The translations under genes and the position numbers were made by a program. The notes under the pieces are model-generated. The model was given only the letters and a program-made list of their open reading frames with translations, ran no database searches and had not been told where the DNA came from. This document shows positions 1-8,683 of a DNA stretch of 64,000 nt, piece by piece. Within the stretch, counting starts at the first letter, position 1; each line of letters opens with the position of its first letter. The DNA lies in assembly GCA_963817885.1 (NCBI GenBank), contig CAWFQE010000002.1:248001-312000 (forward strand), written 5' to 3'. The DNA is from CAVOHU01 sp963817885. GTDB taxonomy: Bacteria > Acidobacteriota > Vicinamibacteria > Vicinamibacterales > JAKQTR01.

Positions 1-202
1 AGAGCCCAAAGCCGCGGAAATCAGGTGCGATGGCACGCCATCCGGCAGGGACGGCCTCGAGTTGGGCGGCCCACATCCCGGCGTGCAGCGGAAAGGCGTG
101 CAGGAACACCACCGTGGATTCCGGCTTGCCGTTCGACGCGTCCAGATAGCTGACGCGCCGGAGGTCGAGGTCGAGATGACGTCGAGCGATGCGCACGGGC
201 AT
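1..202 (-). CDS. alpha/beta hydrolase, N-terminal part (runs off window)
   Basis: Only the first 67 codons are present; the gene leaves through the left edge. Reading leftward from ATG at 202 gives MPVRIARR, then VVFLHAFPLHAGMW (residues 31-44), the HGxP-like oxyanion loop of the alpha/beta-hydrolase fold, and APDFRGFG near 59-66, the usual strand after it. The catalytic Ser, Asp and His would lie outside the window, so substrate and exact family cannot be named. A TATCAT hexamer (209-214, minus strand) sits six bases before the ATG, which suggests a leaderless transcript. The fold is fairly secure, the function is not. Confidence 0.7.
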   Translation of the reverse strand, partial: MPVRIARRHLDLDLRRVSYLDASNGKPESTVVFLHAFPLHAGMWAAQLEAVPAGWRAIAPDFRGFGL

Positions 203-225
203 GCCGGCATGATACAACAGGGGTC

Positions 226-597
226 ATGCTGACCGCGGCGACCCTCGGCTTGGCTGGATATGGCCTCTACGCCCTCGCCGGCGCCCTGGCGGACCTGATC
301 TTCCTCACCCGACTCGAGTTGTGGGCCAACCTGGGCGGCGCCGTGCTGGGTGTGGCGCTGCTGTTTTCGGCCGTGCTGGTCCGCGCGGGCGTGCCAGGCG
401 GGCTGTTGTTCGCGCTGGGCGGCCTGCTCGGCCTCCAGGCGCTGAACCTCCACAACTCGATGCACCTGTACGGGTCCATCCAGGTCATCGACGAAGGGGC
501 CCGGGCCGTGTTCGGGGCCGTCCTGATGCTGCTCGGGTGGCTCGGCGGGAAATTCGAGCCGCCGCCGGCGGAGCCGGAAGAAAAGGCCGAGGAGTAG
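226..597 (+). CDS. small integral membrane protein, unknown function
   Basis: The 123-residue product has about four hydrophobic stretches (roughly residues 5-27, 33-52, 56-72 and 91-107) and ends in an acidic, proline-rich cytosolic-type tail (PPPAEPEEKAEE). No catalytic or binding motif is visible and I do not recognise the family. It is divergent from the hydrolase at the left edge, with 23 bases between the two start codons, so they may share a control region. The start is the only ATG near the beginning of the frame and is preceded by a GGGG stretch as a possible ribosome site. Confidence 0.55.
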   Translation: MLTAATLGLAGYGLYALAGALADLIFLTRLELWANLGGAVLGVALLFSAVLVRAGVPGGLLFALGGLLGLQALNLHNSMHLYGSIQVIDEGARAVFGAVLMLLGWLGGKFEPPPAEPEEKAEE

Positions 598-636
598 GTT
601 CGCGACAGGCGCCGCCCTCGCACCTTCGGTGCTTCG

Positions 637-655
637 GCGTCCAAGGGCTGGCGGC
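637..655. repeat. dispersed repeat copy A (also at 5615-5632)
   Basis: The core CGTCCAAGGGCTGGCGGC occurs here and again at 5615-5632. Both copies lie in non-coding DNA and both are preceded by a CACCTTCG segment about 20-30 bases upstream, so the shared unit is longer than the core. No coding function is seen. Confidence 0.5.
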
Positions 656-815
656 GCTTCGAACGACGTGAACTCCCACCTTCCGCGATGAGTGCGTCAG
701 CCGGACAGGGCGGCGACGAAGGCCTCGATGACCGCGACGACCTCACCCGGCCGTAGCTGGCGCGACGACCCAGCAGCATACCTTGCGGCACGCGGGCGGC
801 GGATGGAGGTGGTCC

Positions 816-1463
816 ATGAAGGTCTTTCTCCTCACGTTGTCGTTGTTCGCCGTGATCGGTTCGCAGCCATTCCGTCCTCCACCGCAGCGGCTGGCACTCG
901 ATCCTCATCTGCTGCGGGAGGCGATCGCGCTCGGCGAGGAGGGCGAACCGAAGGCCTATCCGCTCTACCTCTACGACCGCGACGCAAAGGGCGCCGACCT
1001 GCTCGGACTGATCTACACCCCGTTTGTTCGAGTCGCCTTGGCCGCCAGCGCCGCGCGGCGGGTTGGCAGGCATCTCACACCGGCTGACGTTGAGCCGTCG
1101 TTGATTGGGGCAGACGTGCAAATCGCGTTCAGATGGTGGGGCCACTTCCTCTCTCCGGGATTGGCGGGCGACGACGAGGCTTTGCTGCCGCCTGAAGCCG
1201 TCGTGACGGAATTCGGGGTGACGCCCGTCGCAGGAGTGGGCCGGCGGCCCCTGTGGGTTCGCCCCGCGGCCGACGGGATGCTCGCGCTAGGGGATCATCC
1301 CCGGTATTCGGATATGGCGATATTGGCTGCCTTTCCTCCGGATGTCGTGAATCCAAACCATTTCTTCCATATCTATAAGAGGCGTCAGACAGCCAACGGC
1401 TTGGAGGAAACCGTGCTCGCGACCGGGTGGATCCGTCCCAATCAGATGGAACAAGTCCGTTGA
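816..1463 (+). CDS. exported protein of unknown function
   Basis: The 215-residue product opens with a short signal-like segment (MKVFLLTLSLFAVIGSQP). The mature part holds no motif I recognise; it has several Trp/His-rich patches (RWWGHFLSP, NPNHFFHIYKRR) and ends with TGWIRPNQMEQVR. The start at 816 is preferred because GGAGGT lies five bases upstream (805-810) and the hydrophobic leader begins exactly there; an in-frame start at 783 would put 11 extra residues before it. The gene stands alone between intergenic regions of about 200-280 bases. Unassigned. Confidence 0.6.
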   Translation: MKVFLLTLSLFAVIGSQPFRPPPQRLALDPHLLREAIALGEEGEPKAYPLYLYDRDAKGADLLGLIYTPFVRVALAASAARRVGRHLTPADVEPSLIGADVQIAFRWWGHFLSPGLAGDDEALLPPEAVVTEFGVTPVAGVGRRPLWVRPAADGMLALGDHPRYSDMAILAAFPPDVVNPNHFFHIYKRRQTANGLEETVLATGWIRPNQMEQVR

Positions 1464-1493
1464 TGCTCTGGATCCTGACGCCAGAACCGACCG

Positions 1494-1531
1494 GCGAATC
1501 CGCGGCTGAGAAGCCGCGGCCCCATTGAAGC
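1494..1531 (+). repeat. solitary CRISPR-repeat-like palindromic unit
   Basis: The unit contains a perfect 8-bp stem, CCGCGGCT (1500-1507), a GAGA loop and AGCCGCGG (1512-1519), followed by CCCCATTGAAGC. Stem plus an ATTGAA(A/G)C 3' end is the architecture of many CRISPR repeats in high-GC bacteria. No second copy and no cas gene is present in the window, so this is not an array; it could be an orphan repeat left by a lost array or an unrelated palindromic repeat. Confidence 0.45.
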
Positions 1532-1742
1532 GGGTGCGTCGCGCCGGCTCGCATCAGAGTCAAACGCGTTAACCGATCGGCGCGCCCCGATCGAACGTGC
1601 GCCACATTCAGCGCGCTCGGTGGCGAGTTGGCCACGCCGCGCCAGAGGATGGTCTTGCCACCGATGTGGATGCCCACTCCAATGGGCCGATCGTCTGGCG
1701 AAAGCCCCCGAAACACTCGATGCTAGGCTCGTACGAGGTGGG

Positions 1743-2066
1743 ATGGTGGGTCTCGGAGAACGGCTGATCGCCGATATCGTCGGACGAGTTCGCAGCGTGG
1801 TTTCGCCTCGCCGGATCCTCATCTTCGGGTCGGCTGCGGTTGGCTCGTTGACACCGGACAGCGACATCGACCTGTTGGTGCTCGAGGATGACCTGGTCGA
1901 CGCTCGCGCCGATCGCCTGCGCATCCGTCAGGCGCTCAGGGGACTGGGTTGGGCGTTTGACATCATCGTCATGACCACGGAGCGGTTCGACGAGACCAAG
2001 GGCGTGGTGGGAACGATCGCCTACCCGGCCAATCGGCAGGGCCTGATCGTGTATGAAACCGCCTGA
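1743..2066 (+). CDS. minimal nucleotidyltransferase (MNT), antitoxin partner of HEPN
   Basis: The 107-residue protein has the polymerase-beta-type nucleotidyltransferase signature GSAAVGS (29-35) followed by PDSDIDLLV, with Asp41 and Asp43 as the expected metal ligands, and a third acidic residue in WAFDIIVMT. The short length is typical of MNT proteins paired with HEPN toxins; in characterised MntA/HepT systems MNT adds AMP to the toxin to neutralise it. It overlaps the HEPN gene by 14 bases, so translation is coupled. The ATG at 1743 is chosen because it begins just before the first helix of the fold; upstream in-frame codons encode low-complexity sequence unlike the family. Confidence 0.82.
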   Translation: MVGLGERLIADIVGRVRSVVSPRRILIFGSAAVGSLTPDSDIDLLVLEDDLVDARADRLRIRQALRGLGWAFDIIVMTTERFDETKGVVGTIAYPANRQGLIVYETA

Positions 2067-2466
2067 CGAGGTTCGCCGAGAGATCGTCGCCCAATGGCTG
2101 GCGCGTGCCAACGAAGATCTCAGTGTCGCTCGGCACCTGCTCGGTGAGAACCTTCCGTATCACGGCGCAGTCGGCTTTCACGGGCAGCGGGCGGCCGAGA
2201 AGTTCCTGAAAGCGTACCCGGTCGCCCATCAGGTCGCATTCCCGAAGACTCACGATCTCGGGCGGCTGCTCGGCCTTATCGCCCCAGTCGATGGAGCGCT
2301 GGCGACCGCCCTCTCCGCGGCGGTGCAATTGACCGACTACGGTGTCGATGTCCGCTATCCTGGCGACCTCCCCCAACTGGATGCCGACGACGCGAGGCGC
2401 GCGGTCGAGTGTGCCGTCGAAGTCCGGGACGCCATCGCGCCCCGGGTGGAGGCGAGTCACTCGTGA
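2053..2466 (+). CDS. HEPN domain protein, toxin partner of MNT
   Basis: The 137-residue helical protein carries the HEPN (PF05168-type) core GFHGQRAAEKFLKAYPVAHQ followed by FPKTHDLGRLL, a conserved pair of segments in this family. HEPN proteins paired with MNT enzymes are usually RNases. I cannot pick out a clean RX4-6H catalytic motif here, so RNase activity is not certain. The gene begins inside the 3' end of the MNT gene (14-base overlap), the standard two-gene toxin-antitoxin layout. It ends at 2466, just before a degenerate DUF433-like remnant, which makes the locus look like a small toxin-antitoxin cluster. Confidence 0.8.
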   Translation: MKPPDEVRREIVAQWLARANEDLSVARHLLGENLPYHGAVGFHGQRAAEKFLKAYPVAHQVAFPKTHDLGRLLGLIAPVDGALATALSAAVQLTDYGVDVRYPGDLPQLDADDARRAVECAVEVRDAIAPRVEASHS

Positions 2467-2720
2467 GGCCCGGAATCTCCGGATGGAAGAAGGACTTCCC
2501 AATTCACGAGGAGGTCGAAGACTTTTCCGGACGGCAGCGGTCTTTCGTCATCGACTGCCACGAAGGTCTCTGTCGTCTTCGAGAACATGGAGGACGGCAT
2601 GACGATCGACGAGGTCATCGAGCAGTTCCCGGTTTCGCGGAGCCACGTCAAGGCCGTGCTGGAGTCTGCCGCCCGGACATGGCCACTCGTCGATGAGGGA
2701 GAGTGGTCGAGGCTACCCAC
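2467..2720 (+). pseudogene. DUF433-type antitoxin remnant
   Basis: In one frame the segment reads VVFENMEDGMTIDEVIEQFP then SHVKAVLESAARTW, which matches the C-terminal helix-turn-helix part of DUF433 antitoxins (family pattern: LEDGMTIDE(I/F)LE.FP...V...LE.AA). The N-terminal half of the family, with its G..RI.GTR strand, is missing; upstream codons in this frame do not resemble it and include no good start. The frame also runs past the usual C-terminal end. An internal ATG at 2587 could still give a short product. A truncated remnant is the simplest reading. Confidence 0.55.
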
Positions 2721-2770
2721 TGCTGGTGGGCTGACGTCGCGTCCCACAGGTCGAGAGAGATGGGGTTGCC

Positions 2771-5158
2771 CTATTGCGGGAGGTTCATGCGGCGCAGCAG
2801 CGCCTGGAAGCGGGGCTCGGAGCGCAGGCGATCAAAAAAATAGGGGAGGCCCAGGTAGGGCAAGACGGGATCGTGCACGTCAAATCCCTTCTCCAGCCAG
2901 TCAAGAGCCTGCCCGTTGTCCCCTGCGTCCAGATACAGGTCCGCCACGTCGGACGGTGCCGCGAAGGAGGCGCGAAAGCGAGCCGCCAGGGCCTGGGCCC
3001 CTCGCTTCATCCCTTCCGTGTAGCCTCCCTGGGCGTAACCCTGATCGAGCGCCTCGTCGACGGCACGATCGTCGTAGTTACCCTTCAGGTAGGCCTTCGC
3101 TGCCCCAAAAGCCTCTTTCTGCATCCCTTTGAGGGATCGTGCCCACCAGATCGCCTGCTGCGCGCCCGGATTACCAGGCGCGTTGCGCGCCGCGGCAACA
3201 GCATCGTCGTATCGGCGGACAAATATCAGGTCTGCGGCATAAAACACTTGTACGAGCGGATTGAGCGGATCCAGTGCCAGGGCCCGCTCTATCTGGGCCA
3301 TGGCCTCATCCGGGCGCCGCATCATATTCAGATAGTGCGAGTAGGCAGCACGTGCATCCGGGAAGTTGGGATCGAGTTCGATGGCCCGCCTGAAGGCCGC
3401 TTCGGCAGCCGGCCAGTTCCAGTCGGTCCAGGCGTAGATGGCCGCCAGTGCGAAGTGCGCTTCCGCGAGGGTGCCATCGAGCTCCAGTGCCTTCAGCGCG
3501 GCGGCTTTGGCCTTCGGCGCGGCCTCATGAGGGGAAGTTAACCCCATTTGCTGGCGATAGGCCCAGACGATGGAGACGCCGACATAGGCGAGCGGATACT
3601 CCGGATCCTTCTCCAGCGCCCGTTCAAAGTACTTCAGCGAGGCGTCGAGGTCGGCAGACGTCATCAAGTAGGAGAGCCTAAGCCCCTTGAGGTAGGCGTC
3701 GTAGGCTTCGGGGTTGACGGTTCGGACGTCAGCCAGCCGTGATTGCTCCGCCGGCAACAGTTTCAGGGCGAGCGATGCGGCCACCTTCCTCGCCACGTCG
3801 CTCTGCAGCGCCAGGATCCCGCTCATCTCCCGGTCATACGTCTCCGCCCACAGCTGCGTCTGGTCCCGCACCTGGACGAGCTCCGCCGTGATCCGGATCC
3901 GATTCCCATCCTTCCGCGCGCTCCCCTCCAGGATGTACCCCACCCCCAGCTCCCGCGCGATCTGTTCGATCGGTTTCTCGCTCTTCTTGTATTGCATCAC
4001 CGACGTCCGCGCGATGACGCTCAGGCCCTGCGGGTGCAACCGTCCCAGCTGCGCGATCATCTCCTGGGTCAGCCCGTCGCTCAGGTACTCCTGCTCGGGG
4101 TCGCCCGTCAGGTTCGCAAACGGCAGCACGGCCAGCTTCACCGTTCTCGCCGCAATGCCCATTCGCGCAGTCAGCCAGCCCCGCACCCCACCCGCATCCA
4201 CGCCCACAAGGATTCCGACCAGCAGGCACAGCGCCAGCACAGCTGACGCCACCGCCGGCCACCGGCGGTGCGCGATGCGGTAGCGCCAGCCCACCCAGGG
4301 CGACACCGTCCCCGCCAGCACCGCGCTCAACGCTTTCCGCAACTCCCCCGCCGACTGGAACCGTTTCCCAGGCTCCTTCTCCAACGAGCGACCGATCACG
4401 GCTCCCAGTTCCGCCGGCACCCCCGCAGGCAACGGCCGCGGCGCCTGACTCAATATCGCCGAGGTCACCTCATACCCGCCCTGTCCCTCGAACGGTCTCG
4501 TCCCTGCGACCATCTCGTACAGCGTCACCCCCAACGCCCACAGGTCGCTCCGCGCATCCGCCGGCTTGCCCCGCAACTGCTCCGGCGACATGTAGGCCAG
4601 TGTCCCGATGGCCTCCCCGCTGCGCGTCAGCGCCGTTACCGTCGCGTCTTCGACGTCCACGCCGCCGGGCGCCATTGCCTTCTTGGCCAGCCCGAAGTCC
4701 ATGACCTTGGCGTGCCCCGTCTCGGTCAGCATGATGTTGCCGGGCTTGATGTCCCGGTGGATGATCCCCTTGCCGTGTGCCGCTTCCAGCGCTTCGGCGA
4801 CTTCGATGGCTATCTGCAGGGCCTCTTTGAGTGGGAGGGCCGGCCGGCCGCTTGCCGCTGCAGCGGTGCGGTCGCAGAGCGACTGGCCCTCGACGTACTC
4901 CATCGCGATGAAGTCCTGGCCCTCGGATTCTCCGACCTCGTTGATGTGGCAGATGTACGGATGATCCAGGGCGGCGGCCGAGCGTGCTTCACGGATGAAG
5001 CGCTTGCGGGCGGTGTCGTCCTGTCGCATTTCCGCGGGGAGGAATTTCAGGGCGACTTTGCGGTGCAGGGAGGCATCCTCGGCCAGGTAGACGACCCCCA
5101 TGCCCCCCTGGCCGATCTGTTCCAGAATCCGGTAGTGTCCGAGCGTTTTGCCGGTCAC
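2771..5158 (-). CDS. Ser/Thr protein kinase with TolB-like domain and TPR tail
   Basis: This 795-residue Pkn2-type kinase phosphorylates Ser/Thr targets and is anchored in the inner membrane. In order: kinase domain (about 8-270) with GQGGMG (16-21), Lys38, HRDIKPGN, DFGLAK and SPEQLRGK; a transmembrane helix near 300 (AVLALCLLVGILVGV); an extracytoplasmic FlgO/TolB-like domain starting VKLAVLPFANLTGDPEQEYL; then tandem TPR-like repeats to the C terminus. This layout is characteristic of Acidobacteriota. I chose GTG at 5158 because GAGGAG lies just upstream and the kinase fold begins at once; an in-frame extension to 5404 would add 82 residues unlike a kinase. A TAGAAT hexamer at 5224-5229 could be its -10. 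Confidence 0.88.
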   Translation of the reverse strand: MTGKTLGHYRILEQIGQGGMGVVYLAEDASLHRKVALKFLPAEMRQDDTARKRFIREARSAAALDHPYICHINEVGESEGQDFIAMEYVEGQSLCDRTAAAASGRPALPLKEALQIAIEVAEALEAAHGKGIIHRDIKPGNIMLTETGHAKVMDFGLAKKAMAPGGVDVEDATVTALTRSGEAIGTLAYMSPEQLRGKPADARSDLWALGVTLYEMVAGTRPFEGQGGYEVTSAILSQAPRPLPAGVPAELGAVIGRSLEKEPGKRFQSAGELRKALSAVLAGTVSPWVGWRYRIAHRRWPAVASAVLALCLLVGILVGVDAGGVRGWLTARMGIAARTVKLAVLPFANLTGDPEQEYLSDGLTQEMIAQLGRLHPQGLSVIARTSVMQYKKSEKPIEQIARELGVGYILEGSARKDGNRIRITAELVQVRDQTQLWAETYDREMSGILALQSDVARKVAASLALKLLPAEQSRLADVRTVNPEAYDAYLKGLRLSYLMTSADLDASLKYFERALEKDPEYPLAYVGVSIVWAYRQQMGLTSPHEAAPKAKAAALKALELDGTLAEAHFALAAIYAWTDWNWPAAEAAFRRAIELDPNFPDARAAYSHYLNMMRRPDEAMAQIERALALDPLNPLVQVFYAADLIFVRRYDDAVAAARNAPGNPGAQQAIWWARSLKGMQKEAFGAAKAYLKGNYDDRAVDEALDQGYAQGGYTEGMKRGAQALAARFRASFAAPSDVADLYLDAGDNGQALDWLEKGFDVHDPVLPYLGLPYFFDRLRSEPRFQALLRRMNLPQ

Positions 5159-5271
5159 CGGGATCTCCTCACCCTTTAGGACGATGGACCGAGCCGGGCG
5201 GTAGGGACGTCGCAGGTGCGCCCATTCTAACCCCGGGGCTCGCTCGGGTTGGGTACAATCGCCCCGGGGCA

Positions 5272-5295
5272 CGCGGGCTGAAGCCCGCGCGCTAC
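5272..5295. repeat. GC-palindrome followed by gctaca (dispersed element)
   Basis: CGCGGGCT, GA, AGCCCGCG form a perfect 8-bp inverted repeat followed by CGCTACA. The same architecture (GC arm, short CTGAAG-like loop, GC arm, CTACA) appears in the arrays at 29942-30180 and 47069-47210. It lies upstream of the kinase gene. Confidence 0.55.
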
Positions 5296-5404
5296 ATTCC
5301 CGGCGCGTACCCAACACACCCGAGCGCAGGGTCTGCATGGCGCCGCAGAAGTGCGCCGGAAAGATCCGGGCATGAGCGGCCAGGTCTTCATCGGCCGTCC
5401 TCAT

Positions 5405-5752
5405 CCAGACAAACGGTTTCCGGCACGGCGTTGGAGCAACCGACGTCGCCCATGATGGTGGCGATGAGTTCGGCTGTGCCGTGGAAGTTGCCGCGCCGCA
5501 ATTGGTTGCGGTCGAGTGCGCCGGCCCTGCGTTCGACGAGGTTGACCCCCGAGGCGCTGGTGGGCCCTTTGGGATGTGGCGCGCCCGCCCACCTTCGCAA
5601 CGCCGTTGCTACGCCGTCCAAGGGCTGGCGGCTGAGAAACGATAGCCCGCCAAGGCGTCACTCCGCTTCGGCGGGCCATCGGTCTGAGGTCGGTCTTCTG
5701 TCAGTCTTCGGTCGAGTCGTGGCCCGCGGCCGGGCCGGTCTCTCCGCTGATC
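5405..5752. other. non-coding stretch between kinase and nrdJ
   Basis: No gene is supported here. It contains the second copy of the CGTCCAAGGGCTGGCGGC repeat (5615-5632) and a hairpin-capable pair, GCCCGCC (5648-5654) with GGCGGGC (about 5673-5679). A minus-strand open frame (5388-5621) encodes a segment NLVERRAGALDRNQLRRGNF that looks protein-like, but I cannot assign it and it has no ribosome site. Confidence 0.5.
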
Positions 5753-8560
5753 CTACGCGCACCCGCTCGTGCTGCCGCAGTTGGCGCACTTGTAGCAACT
5801 GCCGCTGCGCACCATGATCGCGCCGCACATCGTGCACGGCGGCGCATCCTCCTGGTTCTGGATGGTCGCAATGGGCGCCATGGATGGCGCCGGGAGACGG
5901 CCCCCTCCAGAGGTCACGCCGTTGACGAGGAGCTTCAGCTGCTCGGCGTCCTTCTCCTTCGCCTCCGCCAGGTCGGGCCCGTTCACGCCGACCCGGTATT
6001 GCGCCTCGGCCGACATGAACTTGGTGGCCAGCCACCGGAACACGTAGTCCACGATCGACTTGGCGAAGCGCACCTGCGGGTTCTTCGTCATGCCCGACGG
6101 CTCGAACCGCATGTGGCTGAACTTGTCCACCAGCACCGGCAACGGCACCCCGTACTGCAGGGCATAGGAAATCGCCTGCGCGAAGGCGTCGGCAAAACCC
6201 GAGATCGTCGACCCTTCCTTGGCCATCACCAGGAACAGCTCGCCCGGCGTTCCATCGTCGTAGAGGCCCACGGTGATGTAGCCCTCGTGGCCCTGGATGT
6301 CGAACTTGTGCGTGATGGCGCGGCGCTCCTCCGACAGCTTGTGCCGGATCGGGCGCACGACCTCCTTGGCGGGAGGCTGCTGCGCCGCCGCCGACTTGTC
6401 GCGGCTGGTGTTGAGCGGCTGGGTCCGCTTGCTGCCGTCGCGGTAGATGGAGATGGCCTTCACGCCCAGGCGCCACGACTCCAGGTACGCCTGCATGATG
6501 TCGTCGGCAGTGGCGTCCTTCGGCACGTTGACCGTCTTCGAAATGGCCCCGGAGATGAACGGCTGCGTGGCGCCCATCATCCGGATGTGTCCCATGTACT
6601 GAATCGACCGCGTGCCCTTGGCCGGCTTGAAGGCGCAGTCGAACACCGGCAGATCCTTCTCTTTCAGGTAGGGCGCGCCTTCGATCGTCTCGTTGCGATC
6701 GATGTGATCGATGATCGCCTTGATCTGCGCGTCGGTGTAGCCGAGCCTCGAGAGCGCCGCCGGGACGGTCCCGTTGACGATCTTCATCAGCCCGCCGCCG
6801 ACCAGCTTCTTGTACTTGACGAGCGCGATGTCCGGCTCGACGCCGGTCGTATCGCAGTCCATCATGAAGCCGATCGTGCCCGTCGGCGCCAGCACGGTGG
6901 CCTGCGCATTGCGATACCCGAATTCCTCGCCGAGCTCGAGGGCCTCATCCCAGGACTCCCGCGCCGCGCCGAGGAGCGGGTCCGGAACCAGGGCCGGGGT
7001 GATGTCCCGCAGGGAATCGCGGTGCTTGCGCATCACCCGCAGGAACGGCTCGCGGTTCTTCTGATACGCCGAGAACGGCCCGCCGTGGTCGCGCGCGATG
7101 CGCGCCGACTGCGCGTACCCCTCGCCGGTCATCAACGCCGTGATGGTGGCCGCGTAGGCCCGCCCGCCGTCGCTGTCGTACGGAAGGCCGCGTGACATCA
7201 GCAGCGCGCCCAGGTTCGCGTACCCGAGGCCGAGCGGCCGGAACTCGTGACTGTTCCGCTCGATGGGCTTGGTCGGATAGCTGGAGTTGCCGACGATGAT
7301 CTCCTGCGCGGTGATGAGCGTCCGCACGGCGGCCCGGAACCCAACCACGTCGAACTCGCCGCCCGCGTCGACGAACTTCATCAGGTTGATCGACGCCAGG
7401 TTGCACGCCGAGTCATCCAGGAACATGTACTCGGAGCACGGGTTCGACGCGTTGATCCGGCCCGAGGCCGGGCAGGTGTGCCACTCGTTGACGGTGGTGT
7501 CGAACTGCATGCCCGGATCGCCGCACACCCAGGTGGCGTCGGCGATCATCCGCATCAGGTCGCGGGCCTTGTAGGTGCCCATCGGCCGCTTGTCGCTCAC
7601 CGCGGAGGTCTGCCAGGACCCGTTGTCCAGCACTGCCCGCATGAAGTCGTCGGGCACCCGGACGCTGTTGTTCGAGTTCTGGAAGAAGACCGAGGCGTAC
7701 GCCGGGCCGGTGAAGGAACCGTCGTATCCGGCGTCGATCAGGGCCCAGGCCTTCTTTTCTTCGTCAACCTTGCAGTTGATGAAGTCGACGATGTCGGGAT
7801 GCTCGGCGTTGAGGATGACCATCTTGGCCGCCCGCCTCGTCTTGCCGCCCGACTTGATGACGCCCGCAAAGGCGTCGTAGCCCTTCATGAACGACACCGG
7901 CCCGGATGCCGTGCCGCCGCCGGCCAGCGTTTCGCGCGACGAGCGCAGCGAGGAGAGGTTGCTGCCGGTGCCGGACCCGAACTTGAAGAGCATGCCCTCG
8001 GTCTTGGCCAGCGTCAGGATCGAATCCAGCGTGTCCTGCACCGAGTTGATGAAGCACGCCGAGCACTGGGGGTGCTTCTCGATCCCGCAGTTGAACCACA
8101 CCGGGCTGTTGAACGCCGCCTTCTGGTAGACCAGCAGGTGCTTCAGATCGTCGCTGAAGGCCTGGAGGTCCGTTTCAGAGGCGAAGTAGTGCTCGGCCCG
8201 CCCCCAGCCTGTCAGCGTGTCGACCACGCGGTCGATGAGCTGCCTGACGCTCCGTTCGCGCCCCGGGGACTCGAGCTGGCCGCGGAAATACTTCGAGACG
8301 ACGATGTTGGTCGCCTGCTGGGACCAGAATTTCGGGATCTCGACGTCGTGCTGCTCGAACACGGCTTCGCCGCGTTCGTTGGAAATCACCGCCGAACGGA
8401 CTTCCCACTCGAATTCATCGAACGGATCGCGGCCAGGCTGCGTGAACACGCGCTGGCACCGCAATCCAGGCGCGGTCTGGCCCGCGCGTGCCCCCTCCGA
8501 CACTTCCGGATCGGCGCTCACCGCGCCGGCCCCGCCTGCTTCTTCCACGCCTCGCTGCAT
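5753..8560 (-). CDS. nrdJ: vitamin B12-dependent (class II) ribonucleoside-diphosphate reductase
   Basis: This 935-residue enzyme reduces ribonucleotides to deoxyribonucleotides using adenosylcobalamin as radical source, so DNA precursor synthesis here is oxygen-independent. Visible: ATP-cone-less N terminus (RVFTQPGRDPFDEFEWE), the first redox Cys in HPQCSACFINSV, the catalytic NPCSEY loop followed by SACNLASINL, the TSCPD-type domain (ELFLVMAKEGSTISGFADAF) and a Cys-rich tail CTMCGAIMVRSGSCYKCANC, used in the family for active-site re-reduction. ATG at 8560 is preferred over 8623 because GGAGGGG lies right before it. A strong promoter and two NrdR-box-like sites lie about 300 bases upstream, giving a long leader. 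Confidence 0.94.
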   Translation of the reverse strand: MQRGVEEAGGAGAVSADPEVSEGARAGQTAPGLRCQRVFTQPGRDPFDEFEWEVRSAVISNERGEAVFEQHDVEIPKFWSQQATNIVVSKYFRGQLESPGRERSVRQLIDRVVDTLTGWGRAEHYFASETDLQAFSDDLKHLLVYQKAAFNSPVWFNCGIEKHPQCSACFINSVQDTLDSILTLAKTEGMLFKFGSGTGSNLSSLRSSRETLAGGGTASGPVSFMKGYDAFAGVIKSGGKTRRAAKMVILNAEHPDIVDFINCKVDEEKKAWALIDAGYDGSFTGPAYASVFFQNSNNSVRVPDDFMRAVLDNGSWQTSAVSDKRPMGTYKARDLMRMIADATWVCGDPGMQFDTTVNEWHTCPASGRINASNPCSEYMFLDDSACNLASINLMKFVDAGGEFDVVGFRAAVRTLITAQEIIVGNSSYPTKPIERNSHEFRPLGLGYANLGALLMSRGLPYDSDGGRAYAATITALMTGEGYAQSARIARDHGGPFSAYQKNREPFLRVMRKHRDSLRDITPALVPDPLLGAARESWDEALELGEEFGYRNAQATVLAPTGTIGFMMDCDTTGVEPDIALVKYKKLVGGGLMKIVNGTVPAALSRLGYTDAQIKAIIDHIDRNETIEGAPYLKEKDLPVFDCAFKPAKGTRSIQYMGHIRMMGATQPFISGAISKTVNVPKDATADDIMQAYLESWRLGVKAISIYRDGSKRTQPLNTSRDKSAAAQQPPAKEVVRPIRHKLSEERRAITHKFDIQGHEGYITVGLYDDGTPGELFLVMAKEGSTISGFADAFAQAISYALQYGVPLPVLVDKFSHMRFEPSGMTKNPQVRFAKSIVDYVFRWLATKFMSAEAQYRVGVNGPDLAEAKEKDAEQLKLLVNGVTSGGGRLPAPSMAPIATIQNQEDAPPCTMCGAIMVRSGSCYKCANCGSTSGCA

Positions 8561-8639
8561 GCCCCCTCCGGCAAGAGCGGAGACCACCCGGGCCCCGTCG
8601 GGCGGAATCCCGAAACGAGTCAAACTATCAAAGTCTCCG

Positions 8640-8683
8640 GTCGCGGTCCCTTCCGCCCACGCCTTGCGGCGGGAACCCGCGAC
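8640..8683 (-). other. stem-loop in the nrdJ leader
   Basis: On the minus strand GTCGCGG...TTCCC (from 8683) can pair with GGGA-CCGCGAC (ending 8640), with a small bulge and an inner GCC/GGC closing pair. It lies 80-120 bases before the nrdJ start in a leader of about 295 bases. The conserved boxes of a cobalamin riboswitch were not found, so no ligand is proposed. Confidence 0.35.

Noticed and set aside
5388..5621. A 77-codon minus-strand gene between kinase and nrdJ.
   Set aside because: No ribosome site and no assignable family; kept only as a comment on a non-coding region.
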